Source: Neisseriaceae bacterium (GTDB taxonomy: Bacteria; Pseudomonadota; Gammaproteobacteria; Burkholderiales; Chromobacteriaceae). From it: DNA of 64,000 nucleotides. This document shows positions 42,925-53,748 of the stretch, piece after piece. Within the stretch, counting starts at the first letter, position 1. Each line of letters opens with the position of its first letter. A model generated the notes under the pieces. The model saw only the letters and a list, made by a program, of their open reading frames with translations, made no database searches and was not told the origin of the DNA. A program made the translations under genes and the position numbers. Location of the stretch: positions 62,001-126,000 of the forward strand of contig JAIYAC010000002.1 in the NCBI GenBank assembly GCA_027489245.1, in the 5' to 3' direction.

Positions 42925-43932
42925 TTAAACGTGCAGCAACACCATTTTCAGCGGCGGGTTACCGTCGAAGGTCGGGAAGTCTTCTTCCGGCGTGATCCAT
43001 TCGGCGTCGCGCACGGTGCGGCCAGCTTTTTCGGCGCTGCGCTTGAGCTGGGCCAGCCAGGCATCGCGGTCTACCTGCGCCACGTTATTGCAGCAGATCA
43101 GCACGCCGCCTTCGGCGGTGGCCAGCAGCGCCGGTTTGAACAGCGCCGGATAGTCGTTGATCAGGTCGACCACGCCGAACGGGCTCTTGGCGTAGCGTGG
43201 CGGGTCCAGGAAGACCAGGTCGAACTGGCGGGCTTCCAGCACCGGGAACGGGGGCATTTTTTTGCCGCGTACCATTTTGGGCTGGCCAATGCCGGACAGC
43301 TGGCGCAGCGCGGCAAAGCAGTCGCTTTCTACGCAGCGCGGGCGGGTGGCCAGGCTGTTGATCTTGGCGTTGGCACGCGCTACCTGCAGGCTGGATTCGG
43401 CAAAGTCCACGTTCATCACGAAGCTGGCGCCGGCTTTGGCGGCGGCCACACCCACACCACCGGTGTAGGCAAACAGGTTCAGCACGCTTTTGCCTTCGGC
43501 CAGCTGCATCACGCGGCGGCGGCCGGCGCGCAGATCGAGGAACAGCCATGGGTCCTGACCCTGGTGGCGTGCCTGGAAGTGGTATTTTACGCCCAGCTCG
43601 CGGATGGTGCGCGGGGTCTGGGCGGCTTCCAGCTGGTCTTCCGGCAGGCGGTTGCCAATGCGCGAGTTGGCGCCGCTACGGTCGTTGTACACCGCAGTAA
43701 GGCCTAGCGGGGCGTAGTGCGCCAGGATGGCCTGGTGTTCTTCTTCGCTTAGCGGGGTGTGGAAGGTTTGCAGCAGCAGCACGTCGCCGTAGCGGTCGAT
43801 GGTGAGGCCCGGGCGGCCTTCGGCGCTGCCGTGAAACAGGCGGTAGGTATCGGTTTCTTCGCTGGCCAGGCGGGTGAGCAGCGCGGCGCGGTGCGCGTCG
43901 GCAGCGGCAAGCAGGTCGGTCAGGGTGGACAT
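42925..43932 (-). CDS. RlmI-like class I SAM methyltransferase
   Basis: The 335-residue protein matches the RlmI/RlmK catalytic module: DPWLFLDLRAGRRRVMQLAE, NLFAYTGGVGVAAAKAGAS (SAM loop), NVDFAESSLQVARANA, and the catalytic FDLVFLDPPRYAKSPFG, then GGVLICCNNVAQ. The N-terminal PUA domain of RlmI is missing; instead residues 1-110 carry a short domain with DRYGDVLLLQTFHTP. Target is probably rRNA cytosine or guanine; exact position unknown. Confidence 0.85.
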   Translation of the reverse strand: MSTLTDLLAAADAHRAALLTRLASEETDTYRLFHGSAEGRPGLTIDRYGDVLLLQTFHTPLSEEEHQAILAHYAPLGLTAVYNDRSGANSRIGNRLPEDQLEAAQTPRTIRELGVKYHFQARHQGQDPWLFLDLRAGRRRVMQLAEGKSVLNLFAYTGGVGVAAAKAGASFVMNVDFAESSLQVARANAKINSLATRPRCVESDCFAALRQLSGIGQPKMVRGKKMPPFPVLEARQFDLVFLDPPRYAKSPFGVVDLINDYPALFKPALLATAEGGVLICCNNVAQVDRDAWLAQLKRSAEKAGRTVRDAEWITPEEDFPTFDGNPPLKMVLLHV

Positions 43933-44112
43933 GGTGTTCTCGTAGACAAAAGAAGGCGGCCGGCAGCACAGGGCTCCGGCCGAATGATCTAATTGTACGC
44001 GCTTGCCCGCTATGAGCTGGTTTTTTTACGCTAGCCTGTCAAATCCCCGTGCGGATGCGTGCCTTCTTTTATCAATGCTGGCGACAGCACGGGGGCGGGC
44101 GATGGCCAAATT

Positions 44113-44853
44113 TTACAGTGGCAGCTGGCGGCGTAGCTCGTCGGCCCAGTTGCGGCTGGCAAAGTCCGGGCCCATGGCCAGCGAACGGTAGAAGTCGCCG
44201 CCAAAGCGCGAGTCTACCTCGATCAGTACATGGGTTTCGTTGCCCCACGGCAGGAAGGTCAGCTCGATTTCCTGGATGCGGAAGTTGCCGCCACGCGGTT
44301 TTAGCTCCATTTCCTGATAGCAGCCCAGGGTGCTGGCCACATTACCGATACGCGCGGTGCCCACTTCTACATCCGTGCTGTACAGGCCCCAGCCCAGCTG
44401 TTCGAATGCGGCCAACATGGCGGCTACCTGCGGTGTGGGGTGTACTTCCAGCAGGTCGCGGTCGCTGGCGTCCACGGCCGAGGCGATGGCCAGGTCGGTG
44501 TGAATCCATACGGCGAGCGGGCGGCCATAGTGCGCCAGCGCGTTGATGGGCGTTTCGGCGGGCAGCTGCAGCTGGAAGGGGAACTGGCGGGTTTCGCCGG
44601 TTTTTACCGTAAAGCGCTGGCTGACCAGGATGCTGCCCAGGGGGAGCGCACCGCGTACTTCGTGGTCGCCCGATTCTTGTTCGGCTTCCACCATCAAAAC
44701 CAGCTCGATTTTTTCAATATCCTGGTCGGCATTGCCGCCTTGTACTACCACGCGGCCGGTCAGCATGTCGCCTGGGCGCAGGCGCGGGTTGTCCAGCTGG
44801 GTATCGACTTTGGCGCCACCGACGCCGATAGAGGCAAGCAGTTTCTTGAACAT
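44113..44853 (-). CDS. Spo0M family protein
   Basis: The 246-residue protein begins MFKKLLASIGVGGAKVDTQL, has an arrestin-like beta-sandwich (GDMLTGRVVVQGGNADQDIE, PLGSILVSQRFTVKTGETRQ, FPFQLQLPAETPI) and ends with ELTFLPWGNETHVLIEVD. This is the Spo0M fold. In non-sporulating bacteria these proteins are thought to be cytoskeletal or stress-linked; the role here is unknown. The start is set by ACGGAAAC. Confidence 0.88.
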   Translation of the reverse strand: MFKKLLASIGVGGAKVDTQLDNPRLRPGDMLTGRVVVQGGNADQDIEKIELVLMVEAEQESGDHEVRGALPLGSILVSQRFTVKTGETRQFPFQLQLPAETPINALAHYGRPLAVWIHTDLAIASAVDASDRDLLEVHPTPQVAAMLAAFEQLGWGLYSTDVEVGTARIGNVASTLGCYQEMELKPRGGNFRIQEIELTFLPWGNETHVLIEVDSRFGGDFYRSLAMGPDFASRNWADELRRQLPL

Positions 44854-44967
44854 GATGTTTCCGTAGGTAAGTGCGGTAAGTGCGGGTGCCGCCTGTGGCC
44901 CCCTGGCGCTAATGACCAGTTGTGCCCTGCCGGGTTCCGGCCGTGCGGTGCTGCAGGCGACAAAAGC

Positions 44968-44998
44968 AAAAAAAAACCGCAGCGCCATGGCTGCGGTG
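44968..44998 (-). terminator. Terminator of the Sel1-repeat gene
   Basis: ACCGCAGC/GCTGCGGT forms an 8-bp stem with a 6-base loop; the plus strand carries A8 before it, giving a long U-run on the minus transcript. Confidence 0.88.
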
Positions 44999-45015
44999 GG
45001 GTGAGCGGTGCCGGT

Positions 45016-47088
45016 TTACTTTTTAACCGGTGCAGCTTCCGGTGCCACGGCAGCATTCAGCTGTGCCGATAGTTCGGTGATCGCCTGGCTGGCAGCGGCC
45101 TTCATTTTGCTGGCCTTGGCCGAGGTCTTGCCGGCTTTTTCCGGCTTGGCCGTTACCGGGGCGTCGGTGCTGGCGGCACTGGCAGTTTTGTCGGCAGCTT
45201 TCGCGGCAGCTTTGCCGGCTTTGGCCGGGCGGCCAGCCAGTACCGGGCGCACATACACGACATAGCGTTCGATTTCAGCCAGCAGCTTGCCCGGTACGTT
45301 CATGCGGCGCGACAAGTCCTGCGCGCGGGCCAGCTGGGCGCGGCCCATGTCTTGTTCCAGCTGCGCCAGGTTGTTGGCGGCCAGGGTATCGCCCTGTGCG
45401 CGGGCCAGGTTATGCAGGGCATAGGATACGGTGGCGTCTTTGGGTACGCCCTGGCCGTAGTAGTACATCACGCCCAGGTTGTTCAGGCCGCCTACGTTGT
45501 ACTGTGCTGCTGCCTTGCGGTACCAGGCCACGGCTTCGTCGTTACTTTGCTTCACACCCTGGCCGTTTTCGTACATGCCACCCAGGCTGAACTGGGCATC
45601 GGCATTACCGCTCTTGGCAGCTTTGCGGTACCAGTTGGCCGCTTGCTCGTAGTTCTGCTCGGTACCTTGGCCGTTGTAGTACTGCGCGGCCAGGGCGACT
45701 TGTGCCGATACGTTGTCTTGTGCGGCGGCTTGCTGGTTCAGGGCAAAGGCGCGTTTCGGGTCGAATGCTACGCCGCTGCCTTTCATGTGCAGTGCTGCCA
45801 GGCTGGCTTGTGCCTGGGCATCGCCCTGTGCGGCTGCCTTGGCGTACCAGCTGGCGGCCTGGGCGTAGTCTTGCGGCAGCTCGTTGCCCTTCTCGTACAG
45901 CTGCGCCAAGCTGGTTTGTGCGCCGGCATGGCCCTGGTTGGCCGCTTTGTTGTACCACATGGCCGCGTCGGCCAGGTCTTGTGCCGTGCCCTGGCCTTTT
46001 TCCAGCATCTGGCCCAGGCTGTACTGCGCGTTGGCATCGCCCTGTTCGGCTGCTTTCACGAACCAGCTGGCGGCCAGCTGTTCGGTCGCACGGCGGTGCC
46101 ATACGGCGGCTTGTGCCGGGTCTTTCGGTACACCCAGCCCGCTTTGGTACAGGTTACCCAATACGGCTTGGGCATTCGGGTGGCCCTGAACGGCGGCTTT
46201 GCGGAACCAGTTGGCCGCGCTGACGTAATCCTGCTCTACACCACGGCCCTGCTGGTACATCTGTGCCAGGCTGAACTGGGCATCGGCGTCGCCTTGTTCG
46301 GCGGCTTTGGCAAACCAGTCGGCGGCGGCGGTGAAGTCTTGCGGCACGCCCACGCCGTTATGGAACATGGTGGCCAGGCTGGCTTGTGCGTCTACATAGC
46401 CCTGCTCGGCGGCTTTGCGGAACCATTTGGCGGCTTCTACCGGGCTTTTTTCTACGCCACGGCCTTGCTGGTACTGCACACCCAGGTTGTACTGCGCCTG
46501 GGCGATGCCTTGTTCGGCGGCTTTACGGTACAGCGTGGCGGCCTGGGCGGCATTAGCCGGAATACCCGCGCCGTTTTGTACCATGTCGGCCAGGCTGGTT
46601 TGTGCCTGGGCATTACCGCTCTTGGCGGCTTTGCGGTACCAGTAGGCGGCGCCGGTCACATCCAGCTGTTGTACGCGGCCACTCTGGTACAGGGCGGCCA
46701 GGTTGGTTTGCGCGACGGTATTGCCCAGCTCGGCGGCTTTGCGGTACCAGCTGGCGGCAGCGGCCAGGTCTTGTGTCACGCCATTACCCTTTTCGTACAG
46801 CTGGCCCAGGTTCAGCTGCGCATCGGCGTAGCCCTGCTCGGCGGCCTTGCGGTACCAGTTGGCCGCTTGCTCCAGGTTGACCGGTGTGCCCAGGCCTTTG
46901 CGGTACAGCTCGCCCAGCTGGTATTGCAGGCTGGCGTTGCCTTGCTCGGCTGCCGGTGTCCACTCGCGCAGTGCCGCGGCAAAGTCACCTTTGTTGAAGG
47001 CGGTACGGCCTTCCTTGATACCGGCGAAAGCCGGTGCGGCAAGCATCAGGCTGGTAACAATGACAGTCGTTGCGAGGCGTTTTTTCAT
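45016..47088 (-). CDS. Sel1-repeat protein
   Basis: The 690-residue exported protein has a signal peptide (ATTVIVTSLMLAAPAFAG) then about 14-15 tandem Sel1-like repeats of 36 residues (pattern AAEQGxAxAQxxLGxxYxxG). One unit near the middle carries an insertion (ATEQLAASWFVK), a partial duplication. The C-terminus (from about residue 620) is Ala/Lys rich and repeat-free. SLR proteins scaffold protein-protein contacts; in bacteria they often serve in envelope or host contact. The repeats keep nearly identical codons, suggesting recent internal expansion. Confidence 0.9.
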   Translation of the reverse strand: MKKRLATTVIVTSLMLAAPAFAGIKEGRTAFNKGDFAAALREWTPAAEQGNASLQYQLGELYRKGLGTPVNLEQAANWYRKAAEQGYADAQLNLGQLYEKGNGVTQDLAAAASWYRKAAELGNTVAQTNLAALYQSGRVQQLDVTGAAYWYRKAAKSGNAQAQTSLADMVQNGAGIPANAAQAATLYRKAAEQGIAQAQYNLGVQYQQGRGVEKSPVEAAKWFRKAAEQGYVDAQASLATMFHNGVGVPQDFTAAADWFAKAAEQGDADAQFSLAQMYQQGRGVEQDYVSAANWFRKAAVQGHPNAQAVLGNLYQSGLGVPKDPAQAAVWHRRATEQLAASWFVKAAEQGDANAQYSLGQMLEKGQGTAQDLADAAMWYNKAANQGHAGAQTSLAQLYEKGNELPQDYAQAASWYAKAAAQGDAQAQASLAALHMKGSGVAFDPKRAFALNQQAAAQDNVSAQVALAAQYYNGQGTEQNYEQAANWYRKAAKSGNADAQFSLGGMYENGQGVKQSNDEAVAWYRKAAAQYNVGGLNNLGVMYYYGQGVPKDATVSYALHNLARAQGDTLAANNLAQLEQDMGRAQLARAQDLSRRMNVPGKLLAEIERYVVYVRPVLAGRPAKAGKAAAKAADKTASAASTDAPVTAKPEKAGKTSAKASKMKAAASQAITELSAQLNAAVAPEAAPVKK

Positions 47089-47279
47089 ATGCGTTTCTTT
47101 GTGAGTTGGGCGCCATGCCGGGCTGGCGTATCAAGTCTGGCCGATTGCGGCAATTGCCACGGGGCCGTGCACGTTGCGGAATTCTTTAAACGTTAATCAT
47201 ATCGTGTTGAAGCCGCAAAGACATGACCGTTTGACGAAAAATGTCTGGTAGCTAGCCACTTGCGCGTTTTTTGCAACCC

Positions 47280-48251
47280 TTACTTGCGTGGCGCGGCGTC
47301 TTTTTCTGCTTGTTGCAGGCGTTGGCGGGCGGTTTCCAGCAGCGCCTGGCCCTCGCTTTCGCGCTGGCTGCTGATATAGAGCCAGCCCAAAGCCTGCAAG
47401 GTAATGGTGTAAGCGTGGTGCTGGCTGCCCAGGTTCAGTGCCAGCAGGTTCAGCGCCTGCTGGTAGTGGGCTTCGGCTTCGGCGTAGTGCTGCTGGTAGT
47501 GGTAGCAGTAGGCCAGCTCGCGCGAGATGATGGCAGCGTGCAGGCCATCGGCATTGCCACGCCGTGTTTCGCCTTCCAGCGCGTCTTGCAGTAAGCCGAT
47601 GGCGCGGTCGTACTGCTTCAGCTGCTGTAGCGCAGCACCCAACCTGGCCTGGGTGTACAGCGTGTCCGGGTGGTCGGCTGGCAGCTGTTTCTGGCGTATG
47701 AGCAGTGCGCGCCCCAGCTGCTCGGCGGCTTTGTCGTATTGCTTTTGCTGCTGATAGAACAAACCCAGCGCGTGGTGTGCCGCGGCGGCGGCCAGGCTTT
47801 CGCTACCGGCCAGCTGGTCGCTGGTTTGCACTGCCTGCCGTAGCAGCTTTTCTGCGGCAGCGGGCTGGCCATCTACGGCCAGCAGGCGCGCATAGGCTTG
47901 CTGTGATTCGGCTACCAGCAGGTGCTTAGGCCCAAAGGCCTGCTGGCGCAGCGCCAGCGCCTGGCTGGCGGCTTCTAGCGCGGCGGCGGTTTGCTGGCGG
48001 CTACGCAGCACAAACTGCAGCCGGTGCAGGATGTCGGCCTGCAGCGCCGGCTGGCTGGCCGGTGCGCGGGCCAGCAATTCGCGCAGCTGCTGTTCCGACT
48101 CGCCGAGCCGGCCCTGCATGGCCGGGCGGGCGGTGTTTTCCAGTAGCGCCGGCCAGTCTTCCTGGCCGCTGTCAGGCGGGCTGGCTAGCTGGCCCAGGGC
48201 CAAGGCAGGTAGCAGCAGGAGTAATGGCAAGATGGCGCGGGGCTGGGTCAT
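47280..48251 (-). CDS. Exported TPR-repeat protein
   Basis: The 323-residue protein has a signal peptide (MTQPRAILPLLLLLPALALG) and TPR repeats, for example HHALGLFYQQQKQYDKAAEQ, ARLGAALQQLKQYDRAIGLL and YCYHYQQHYAEAEAHYQQAL. It is related in layout to the TPR protein upstream (48539-49555). The start at 48251 is chosen because it opens a good signal peptide. Function is unknown. Confidence 0.82.
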   Translation of the reverse strand: MTQPRAILPLLLLLPALALGQLASPPDSGQEDWPALLENTARPAMQGRLGESEQQLRELLARAPASQPALQADILHRLQFVLRSRQQTAAALEAASQALALRQQAFGPKHLLVAESQQAYARLLAVDGQPAAAEKLLRQAVQTSDQLAGSESLAAAAAHHALGLFYQQQKQYDKAAEQLGRALLIRQKQLPADHPDTLYTQARLGAALQQLKQYDRAIGLLQDALEGETRRGNADGLHAAIISRELAYCYHYQQHYAEAEAHYQQALNLLALNLGSQHHAYTITLQALGWLYISSQRESEGQALLETARQRLQQAEKDAAPRK

Positions 48252-48538
48252 GGCGTATGTCTGGGTGGAATCCGCCCATTTGACCCCGCCACCCGGCGCG
48301 ATGCAAGCGCCATGCGTAGGCCGCTGCGCACGGGTGATGCTGATAGAATATGGCATTGCCCGCCGGAAGCCCGCTATACCCCGCCCCATCCGCCTTGTAC
48401 GCCCTACCCTGCTTGCCGCTGCGCTGTGTGCGGCCAACCTTGCCGTTGCTGCCCCGGCCGCCAACGTAGTGTTTGAGTGATTTTTGCAATCGACTGACTA
48501 AACAGGGTTTGCGCGGGGGCGGAGTGCCAGAGCTTTCG
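48252..48538. other. Spacer between the two TPR genes
   Basis: The 287-bp gap contains one uptake-like 13-mer (48429) and no convincing ORF. It may carry the promoter of the downstream TPR gene. Confidence 0.35.
48429..48441 (-). repeat. Uptake-like 13-mer
   Basis: Perfect TGCGGCCAACCTT on the plus strand, in the gap between the two TPR genes. Confidence 0.75.
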
Positions 48539-49555
48539 TTACCTGAAACTGTCGAACAGTAACGCGGCATCGGCCAGCATGCGCTTTCCTTCTTCTGGCT
48601 TGCCGTTCATCTTGTAGAGCAACCCCAGATTATTAAGCGTTACGGCGTAGGGGTAGGCGGTTTTGCCGACAGTGGCGGCAAATTGTGCCAGTGCCTGCTG
48701 ATAGTACTGCTCAGCTTTCTCTACATGCCGCAGGCTGTGATGCGCATCGCCCAGCTCGCGTAGCACAATGGCCTGGTGAACCGGGTTGCGCTTGGGTACG
48801 GCTTGCTCTGCGGCCAGTACTTCTTCCAGCAAGGTGATGGCCGCCGGGTACTGCTTGTCGTTGCTGAGGGCGCCGCCCAGCCTGGCTTTGCTAACCAGCA
48901 TGGATGGGTGGTTGGCAGGCAAAATCTGCTTTTTGATGTCGATAGCCTGTTGCAGGTAATCGCGGGCTTTGGGCCAGTTGTTCTGGCGGCTGTACAGGGT
49001 GCCCAGATTGTGCAGGCTATCTGCCGTCTCGCGGCTAAGCTGGCCTGCCAGTGCCTGCCGCATGTTCAGTGCCTGCTCGTGCAGGCGGATGGCTTCGCGG
49101 TAGTTACCGCGGTACTGGTGCAGCAGCGCCAGATTGTTGAGGGATTCGGCAACCAGCAGGTGTTGTTCGCCCAGCAGCTTCTTGTGCATGGCCAGCGCCG
49201 CGTTGCCTGCGGTTTCGGCCTCTTGATAGCGGCTGTTGTCGCGCAGGAACTCGAACCAAGCATCCATCACGTCAGCGTAGAGCAGTGTATCGGAAGGGAT
49301 GGCGTCTGGCCCGTACAGCAGGGATTGCAGCAAGGGGCCGGCCTCTTGGTAGCGGTCCTGTCGCAACCAGCTGCGCGCTAGGTCGCGGCGTGCTTGCCAG
49401 CGGCTTGCCTGGTCGCTGGCGGCGGCAAGTGATGCTTCGGCTTCCTGAGCCGCTTGCTGGTACTCCCCTTGCAGTAGCAGCTCGTCTATACGGTTACCGG
49501 CATGACTGCAGGCAATAAACAGCAGCGGGAGGCTCAGACGGGCAAGCAGACGCAT
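48539..49555 (-). CDS. TPR-repeat lipoprotein
   Basis: The 338-residue protein has a short signal with a lipobox-like LLFIACSHAG and about six TPR-like repeats, including SLNNLALLHQYRGNYREAIR, LHNLGTLYSRQNNWPKARDY and LNNLGLLYKMNGKPEEGKRM. The NLALLHQYRGNY-type repeats are of the kinesin-light-chain class. It resembles the TPR protein downstream, suggesting duplication. Confidence 0.82.
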   Translation of the reverse strand: MRLLARLSLPLLFIACSHAGNRIDELLLQGEYQQAAQEAEASLAAASDQASRWQARRDLARSWLRQDRYQEAGPLLQSLLYGPDAIPSDTLLYADVMDAWFEFLRDNSRYQEAETAGNAALAMHKKLLGEQHLLVAESLNNLALLHQYRGNYREAIRLHEQALNMRQALAGQLSRETADSLHNLGTLYSRQNNWPKARDYLQQAIDIKKQILPANHPSMLVSKARLGGALSNDKQYPAAITLLEEVLAAEQAVPKRNPVHQAIVLRELGDAHHSLRHVEKAEQYYQQALAQFAATVGKTAYPYAVTLNNLGLLYKMNGKPEEGKRMLADAALLFDSFR

Positions 49556-49622
49556 GGTGTGACCTTGGTATGGAGTATGTCGGGCAAGAGACCATAGCAT
49601 GCCGATGGCGTTTTTGCTGGCA

Positions 49623-49659
49623 AAAAAGGTTGGCCGCATTGCCTGCGGCCAACCTTTTT
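49623..49659 (-). terminator. Terminator of thiC formed by inverted uptake-like motifs
   Basis: Two perfect 13-mers (49626-49638 and 49644-49656) sit in a 16-bp perfect stem with 5-base loop ttgcc, and A- and T-runs at the ends. It lies 24 bp beyond the thiC stop, between it and the TPR gene start. Confidence 0.9.
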
Positions 49660-49682
49660 GTTTCACGTGAAGCAATCGCCGT

Positions 49683-51701
<2,019 letters not shown>

Positions 51702-51704
51702 TTA

Positions 51705-51819
51705 CGCTTCCCTACGCCGGTATTATCCGGGTCAGGTTCGAAGGGTAACTCTCACCCACGGCGCTTATGCTGTTCGCAAATTGGTGCGAATGGTACACAA
51801 GCGCTGCAGGACCCCTAGC
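51705..51819 (-). promoter_or_regulatory. TPP riboswitch (thi box) upstream of thiC
   Basis: On the minus strand the sequence runs AGGGGTCCTG, an extended P3 stem (GCGCTTGTG...CATAAGCGC), GTGGGTGAGAG, then the hallmark CTTCGAACCTGACCCGGATA and ACCGGCGTAGGGAAG. Both the CTGAGA-like and ACCTGA(T/C)CCGG signatures of the THI element are present. It would repress thiC when thiamin pyrophosphate is abundant. Confidence 0.95.
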
Positions 51820-51955
51820 GATGCTGTGAAGGTAAGGTAAATGTGGGATAATCGCAAGTTGCCATCTGGTGGACGATTGTGGAAGCAGGGTTGCCACAGC
51901 CCCGCTTTCAGAATCGCCCTTAGTCTATTTGTCTTGGATCCCCCGGAGTTTCCGA

Positions 51956-52615
51956 ATGAATTTCGAACAAGCCCGTTTCAACATGGTTGAGCAGCAAATC
52001 CGTCCGTGGGATGTGCTCGACACCTCCATTCTCGACCTGCTGTTCCACGTGAAGCGCGAAGACTTCGTGCCGGTAGAAAAGCGCCAGCTGGCGTTTGTGG
52101 ACATGCAGCTGCCACTGGAAAACGGCACCGCCATGCTGGAGCCGAAAGTCGAAGCCCGTCTGCTGCAAGACCTGCAAGTAAAAGCCAGCGACAAGGTACT
52201 GGAAGTGGGTACCGGTAGCGGCTACCTCACCGCCCTGCTGGCCGCCGTGAGCCAGCACGTCTACAGCGTGGACCTGGATGCCGAGCAAAGCGAACGCGCT
52301 GCGGCCAACCTGAAAACCGCCGGTATCCGCAACGTGACCCTCAGCGTGGGTAACGGTATCGAAGGCGTGCCAGGCCAGGCCCCGTTCGACGTGATCTGCG
52401 TTGGCGGCTCCACCCCGGTGGTGCCGGAAGCACTGAAAGCCCAGCTGGCCGTAGGTGGCCGCCTGGCGGTGATTGTGGGCGATGCCCCGGTAATGATCGC
52501 CAAAGTCATTACCCGCGTGGGCGAAAACGCCTACCAGGAAGCGGTAAGCTTCGACACCAACCTGCCGCGCCTGCAGCAGCTGGACGCCATCGAGCCGTCG
52601 CGCTTCAGCTTCTGA
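51956..52615 (+). CDS. Protein-L-isoaspartate O-methyltransferase family protein
   Basis: The 219-residue SAM methyltransferase begins MNFEQARFNMVEQQIRPWDV and shows FVPVEKRQLAFVDMQLPLEN, DKVLEVGTGSGYLTALLAAV and CVGGSTPVVPEALKAQL. It is of the Pcm family but the beginning differs from E. coli Pcm; the physiological role may not be repair. It overlaps the rhodanese gene by one base, so the pair is coupled. CGGAG precedes the ATG. Confidence 0.9.
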   Translation: MNFEQARFNMVEQQIRPWDVLDTSILDLLFHVKREDFVPVEKRQLAFVDMQLPLENGTAMLEPKVEARLLQDLQVKASDKVLEVGTGSGYLTALLAAVSQHVYSVDLDAEQSERAAANLKTAGIRNVTLSVGNGIEGVPGQAPFDVICVGGSTPVVPEALKAQLAVGGRLAVIVGDAPVMIAKVITRVGENAYQEAVSFDTNLPRLQQLDAIEPSRFSF

Positions 52616-52941
52616 TGATCCGCGAAATTACCGCCGTAGAGCTGGCCGCCTGGCTGGCTGACAGCAGCCGCCCGCAGCCCTATCTGCTGGACGTGCGCGA
52701 AGACTGGGAAGTGGCCTTGTGCCGCATCCCCGGCTCGCAGCAGATTGCCATGCACCTGATTCCGCTGCGCCACAACGAGCTGCCGGACGACGCGCCCATC
52801 GTCACCATCTGCCACCACGGTGTGCGCAGCTTCCAGGTGGGCCTGTTCCTGCAGAACGCCGGTTTCGAGCAGGTGTTGAGCCTGCGCGGCGGCGTGGAAG
52901 CCTGGGCCAACGACGTTGACCCGAGCATGGCGCACTACTGA
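52615..52941 (+). CDS. Rhodanese-like sulfurtransferase
   Basis: The 108-residue single rhodanese domain has YLLDVREDWEVALCRIPGSQ, then the active loop VTICHHGVRS with the catalytic Cys66, and GFEQVLSLRGGVEAW at the end. Its start codon shares one base with the stop of the upstream methyltransferase gene. It may carry persulfide sulfur. A terminator follows at 52962. Confidence 0.92.
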   Translation: MIREITAVELAAWLADSSRPQPYLLDVREDWEVALCRIPGSQQIAMHLIPLRHNELPDDAPIVTICHHGVRSFQVGLFLQNAGFEQVLSLRGGVEAWANDVDPSMAHY

Positions 52942-52961
52942 GCGCCAGCTGCCGTACCGCC

Positions 52962-52990
52962 AAGCCGCCCCTGCCGGGCGGCTTTGTTTT
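52962..52990 (+). terminator. Terminator after the PIMT/rhodanese pair
   Basis: AAGCCGCCC/GGGCGGCTT stem with a short loop, followed by TGTTTT, 21 bp after the rhodanese stop. Confidence 0.85.
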
Positions 52991-53016
52991 GCCTGCCTTT
53001 ATCCGGAAAGACCACC

Positions 53017-53730
53017 ATGCATTATCTCGCCCCCGCCCTGGCCACCCTGCCCACCGCCTGGCAAACCGTACTGCAACAGCCGGCTATTGCGGCCAACTTG
53101 CAGCAAATAGACGCCAAGCTCGCTGAACGTGCTGCCGGTGGTGCCGTGATTTACCCGCCAGCCAGCCAGATTTTCCACGCGCTGCAGCACGTGGAGCCGG
53201 CCGCCGTACGCGTGGTGATCCTGGGGCAAGACCCCTACCACGGCGCCGGCGAGGCGATGGGGCTGAGCTTTTCGGTGCCGGCCGGGGTGAAGATACCGCC
53301 CAGCCTGCGCAATATGTACAAGGAGCTGGCCAGCGACCTGGGTATCGCCCCGGCCAGCCACGGTGACCTCACCCACTGGGCGCAGCAGGGCGTGCTGCTA
53401 CTGAATACCTCGCTGACGGTGGAGGCCGACTGCGCCGGCAGCCACGGCAAGTTCGGCTGGCAAGCGGTGACCGACGCCTTGATCGACGCGGTGAACGCGC
53501 ACAACCCCGGCTGCGTGTTCCTGCTGTGGGGTAACTGGGCGCAGGGTAAGGCCGAGCGCATCGACGCCAGCCGCCACGGCGTGTTCAAGGCCGTGCACCC
53601 GTCGCCGCTATCGGCCAGCCGCGGCTTCTTCGGCTCGCGCCCGTTCTCGCAGGCCAACGCCTGGCTGCAAGCGCACGGCCGCGAGGGCATCGACTGGGCA
53701 CTGCCCGCGCCGCAAGGTGGTTTGTTCTAA
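53017..53730 (+). CDS. ung: Uracil-DNA glycosylase
   Basis: The 237-residue family-1 UDG shows the water-activating motif GQDPYHGAGEAMGLSFSV with catalytic Asp72, the uracil-recognition LLLNTSLTVE, and the minor-groove loop HPSPLSASRGFFG with the conserved His. It removes uracil from DNA to start base excision repair. The ATG at 53017 is preferred over an in-frame upstream ATG because GGAAAG precedes it. Confidence 0.97.
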   Translation: MHYLAPALATLPTAWQTVLQQPAIAANLQQIDAKLAERAAGGAVIYPPASQIFHALQHVEPAAVRVVILGQDPYHGAGEAMGLSFSVPAGVKIPPSLRNMYKELASDLGIAPASHGDLTHWAQQGVLLLNTSLTVEADCAGSHGKFGWQAVTDALIDAVNAHNPGCVFLLWGNWAQGKAERIDASRHGVFKAVHPSPLSASRGFFGSRPFSQANAWLQAHGREGIDWALPAPQGGLF

Positions 53731-53748
53731 GGCTAAAGTGCTGTTTTA

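Noticed and set aside
45352..47196. Plus-strand ORF of 614 codons opposite the Sel1 gene
   Set aside because: Repetitive antisense frame produced by the Sel1 repeats. No ribosome site or domain.
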